From positions 1 through 5,118 of the forward strand of contig JAPUEV010000387.1 in the NCBI GenBank assembly GCA_027492415.1: a DNA stretch of 5,118 nt, written 5' to 3'. Positions 4,439-5,118 of this stretch are shown in pieces. The position numbers and the translations under genes were made by a program. The notes beneath the pieces were generated by a model. The model worked only from the letters and a program-made list of their open reading frames with translations. It made no database searches and was not told the DNA's origin. Within the stretch, counting starts at the first letter, position 1, and the number at the start of each line of letters is the position of its first letter. The DNA comes from Ignavibacteria bacterium. GTDB lineage: Bacteria; Bacteroidota; Ignavibacteria; Tepidaquicellales; OLB5.

Positions 4439-5118
4439 TTTCGTTTGGGTACAGCATTAAGATCAGGAGCAGCATCAAGCTTGGGAATATCCCCGGTTTT
4501 TGGCTCATTTTCCCTTGCATCAATATCATTATCATTTCTCCGTGGAACTACTTCCAAATGCTCATTTTTTTCATTAATTTTATTTTTAAGGCTGTCATTT
4601 TTATTGTTTTTAAATATTAAATATGGCAGTGGGTTTTCACGGTAATATTCTTTTGTCCTGGTATCAGGCAGGTTCCAAGATAGCCATGAATAATTTTCCT
4701 GTTCATCCAAAAATCTCATTACCCGGGTATTGTAAACATCAAGGCCATTGCCATACTCGCTGAAAATAAAGCTGTATTCAAGGTATTCCCTGTCAAGCAG
4801 ATCTTTATGTTTATCAAGTATGGGCAGTGCGTCAAAATCCAGCTTTAAAAGATATTCAATATCTATACTTTCTTTCACAGGATTTTTAAGATTAAATTCA
4901 GCTATAACTTTATCCCAGCTGAATGAGCTCATTACAAGCAGCATGATTATTGCAGCAGTACTGTTTATTTTGAATAGCCAGAACGTTGTTTTTTTGGAGT
5001 GAATTTTTATGATCATTGTAATAAGCCCGGTGAGAGTAAGTATAATGAATATCATCACACCTATTCTTTTGAATGATAATGCAAAATAGTGATCGATATA
5101 ATAAATATTCCTTAACAC
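4435..5118 (-). CDS. DUF4173/DUF4153-like membrane protein, C-terminal part (5' end beyond window)
   Basis: This is the last 227 codons of a membrane protein that resembles the C-terminal end of the DUF4173/DUF4153 family, predicted multi-pass proteins of unknown function. The signature is good: YYIDHYFALSFKRIGV (residues 6-21), then two membrane segments (about 21-37 and 47-65). SWDKVIAEFNL (67-77) matches the family's N-x-D-x-x-IA-x-x-N pattern, and IDIEYLLKLDFDALPIL (85-101) matches the usual YL-x-x-L-x-x-DA-x-P block. NYSWLSWNLPDTRTKEYY (142-159) is also typical near the end. A hydrophilic, probably disordered tail follows (about 170-227), rich in Asn, Lys, Asp and Glu and ending in a Pro/Asp/Ala-rich repeat-like stretch. 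The codon at the right edge is GTG, but family members have several more membrane segments before this point, so the true start lies outside. It overlaps the next gene by 4 nt (GTGA). Confidence 0.8.
   Translation of the reverse strand: MLRNIYYIDHYFALSFKRIGVMIFIILTLTGLITMIIKIHSKKTTFWLFKINSTAAIIMLLVMSSFSWDKVIAEFNLKNPVKESIDIEYLLKLDFDALPILDKHKDLLDREYLEYSFIFSEYGNGLDVYNTRVMRFLDEQENYSWLSWNLPDTRTKEYYRENPLPYLIFKNNKNDSLKNKINEKNEHLEVVPRRNDNDIDARENEPKTGDIPKLDAAPDLNAVPKRK

Noticed and set aside
5116..5118. GTG at the right edge as the true start of the DUF4173-like gene
   Set aside because: It coincides with the window edge, and the family has more membrane segments upstream of this block, so the gene is taken as 5'-truncated.
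1..5118. tRNA, rRNA, CRISPR repeats, insertion sequences or phage genes
   Set aside because: I saw no clover-leaf sequence, no regularly spaced repeats, no transposase or integrase motifs and no terminal inverted repeats.

Overview
The window is AT-rich, bacterial and densely coded, with nine protein genes and no RNA genes, mobile elements or CRISPR repeats. No stretch of 300 bases or more lacks a gene. The organism is most likely in or near the Bacteroidota / Chlorobiota-Ignavibacteriota group. The clues are A/T-rich leaders with few Shine-Dalgarno sites, two exact matches to the Bacteroidota -7 motif TAnnTTTG upstream of genes, and an SSSC-type lipoprotein signal. This placement is an inference from style and was not tested by a search.

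Region 1 (1-2041, minus strand) is a compact operon read right to left. It encodes a DUF899-type thioredoxin-fold protein, a DinB-superfamily protein with an intact His triad, a 3-hydroxyanthranilate 3,4-dioxygenase with all Fe and rubredoxin-site ligands, and a GyrI-like small-molecule-binding protein cut by the left edge. The gaps are 6, 19 and 1 nt, so the four genes are very likely co-transcribed. The dioxygenase is the only kynurenine-pathway enzyme in view. The other three belong to families linked to thiol/redox or small-molecule handling, so what the operon does as a unit is unclear.

Region 2 (2042-3052) starts with a 223-nt divergent intergenic region. It carries a partial direct repeat, a small inverted repeat and weak promoter-like motifs. 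A plus-strand alpha/beta-hydrolase esterase (Ser119, His227) follows, then a strong 15-bp hairpin that separates it from the convergent VOC gene.

Region 3 (3053-5118, minus strand) reads right to left. It holds the C-terminal part of a DUF4173/DUF4153-like membrane protein (cut by the right edge), a GTGA-overlapping three-TM small membrane protein, a DUF4352-like lipoprotein, and, after a 98-nt AT-rich gap, a small VOC (glyoxalase-fold) protein that seems to lack most metal ligands. The first three look like one envelope-associated transcription unit. Its middle gene matches no family I recognise and is the least explained gene in the window.
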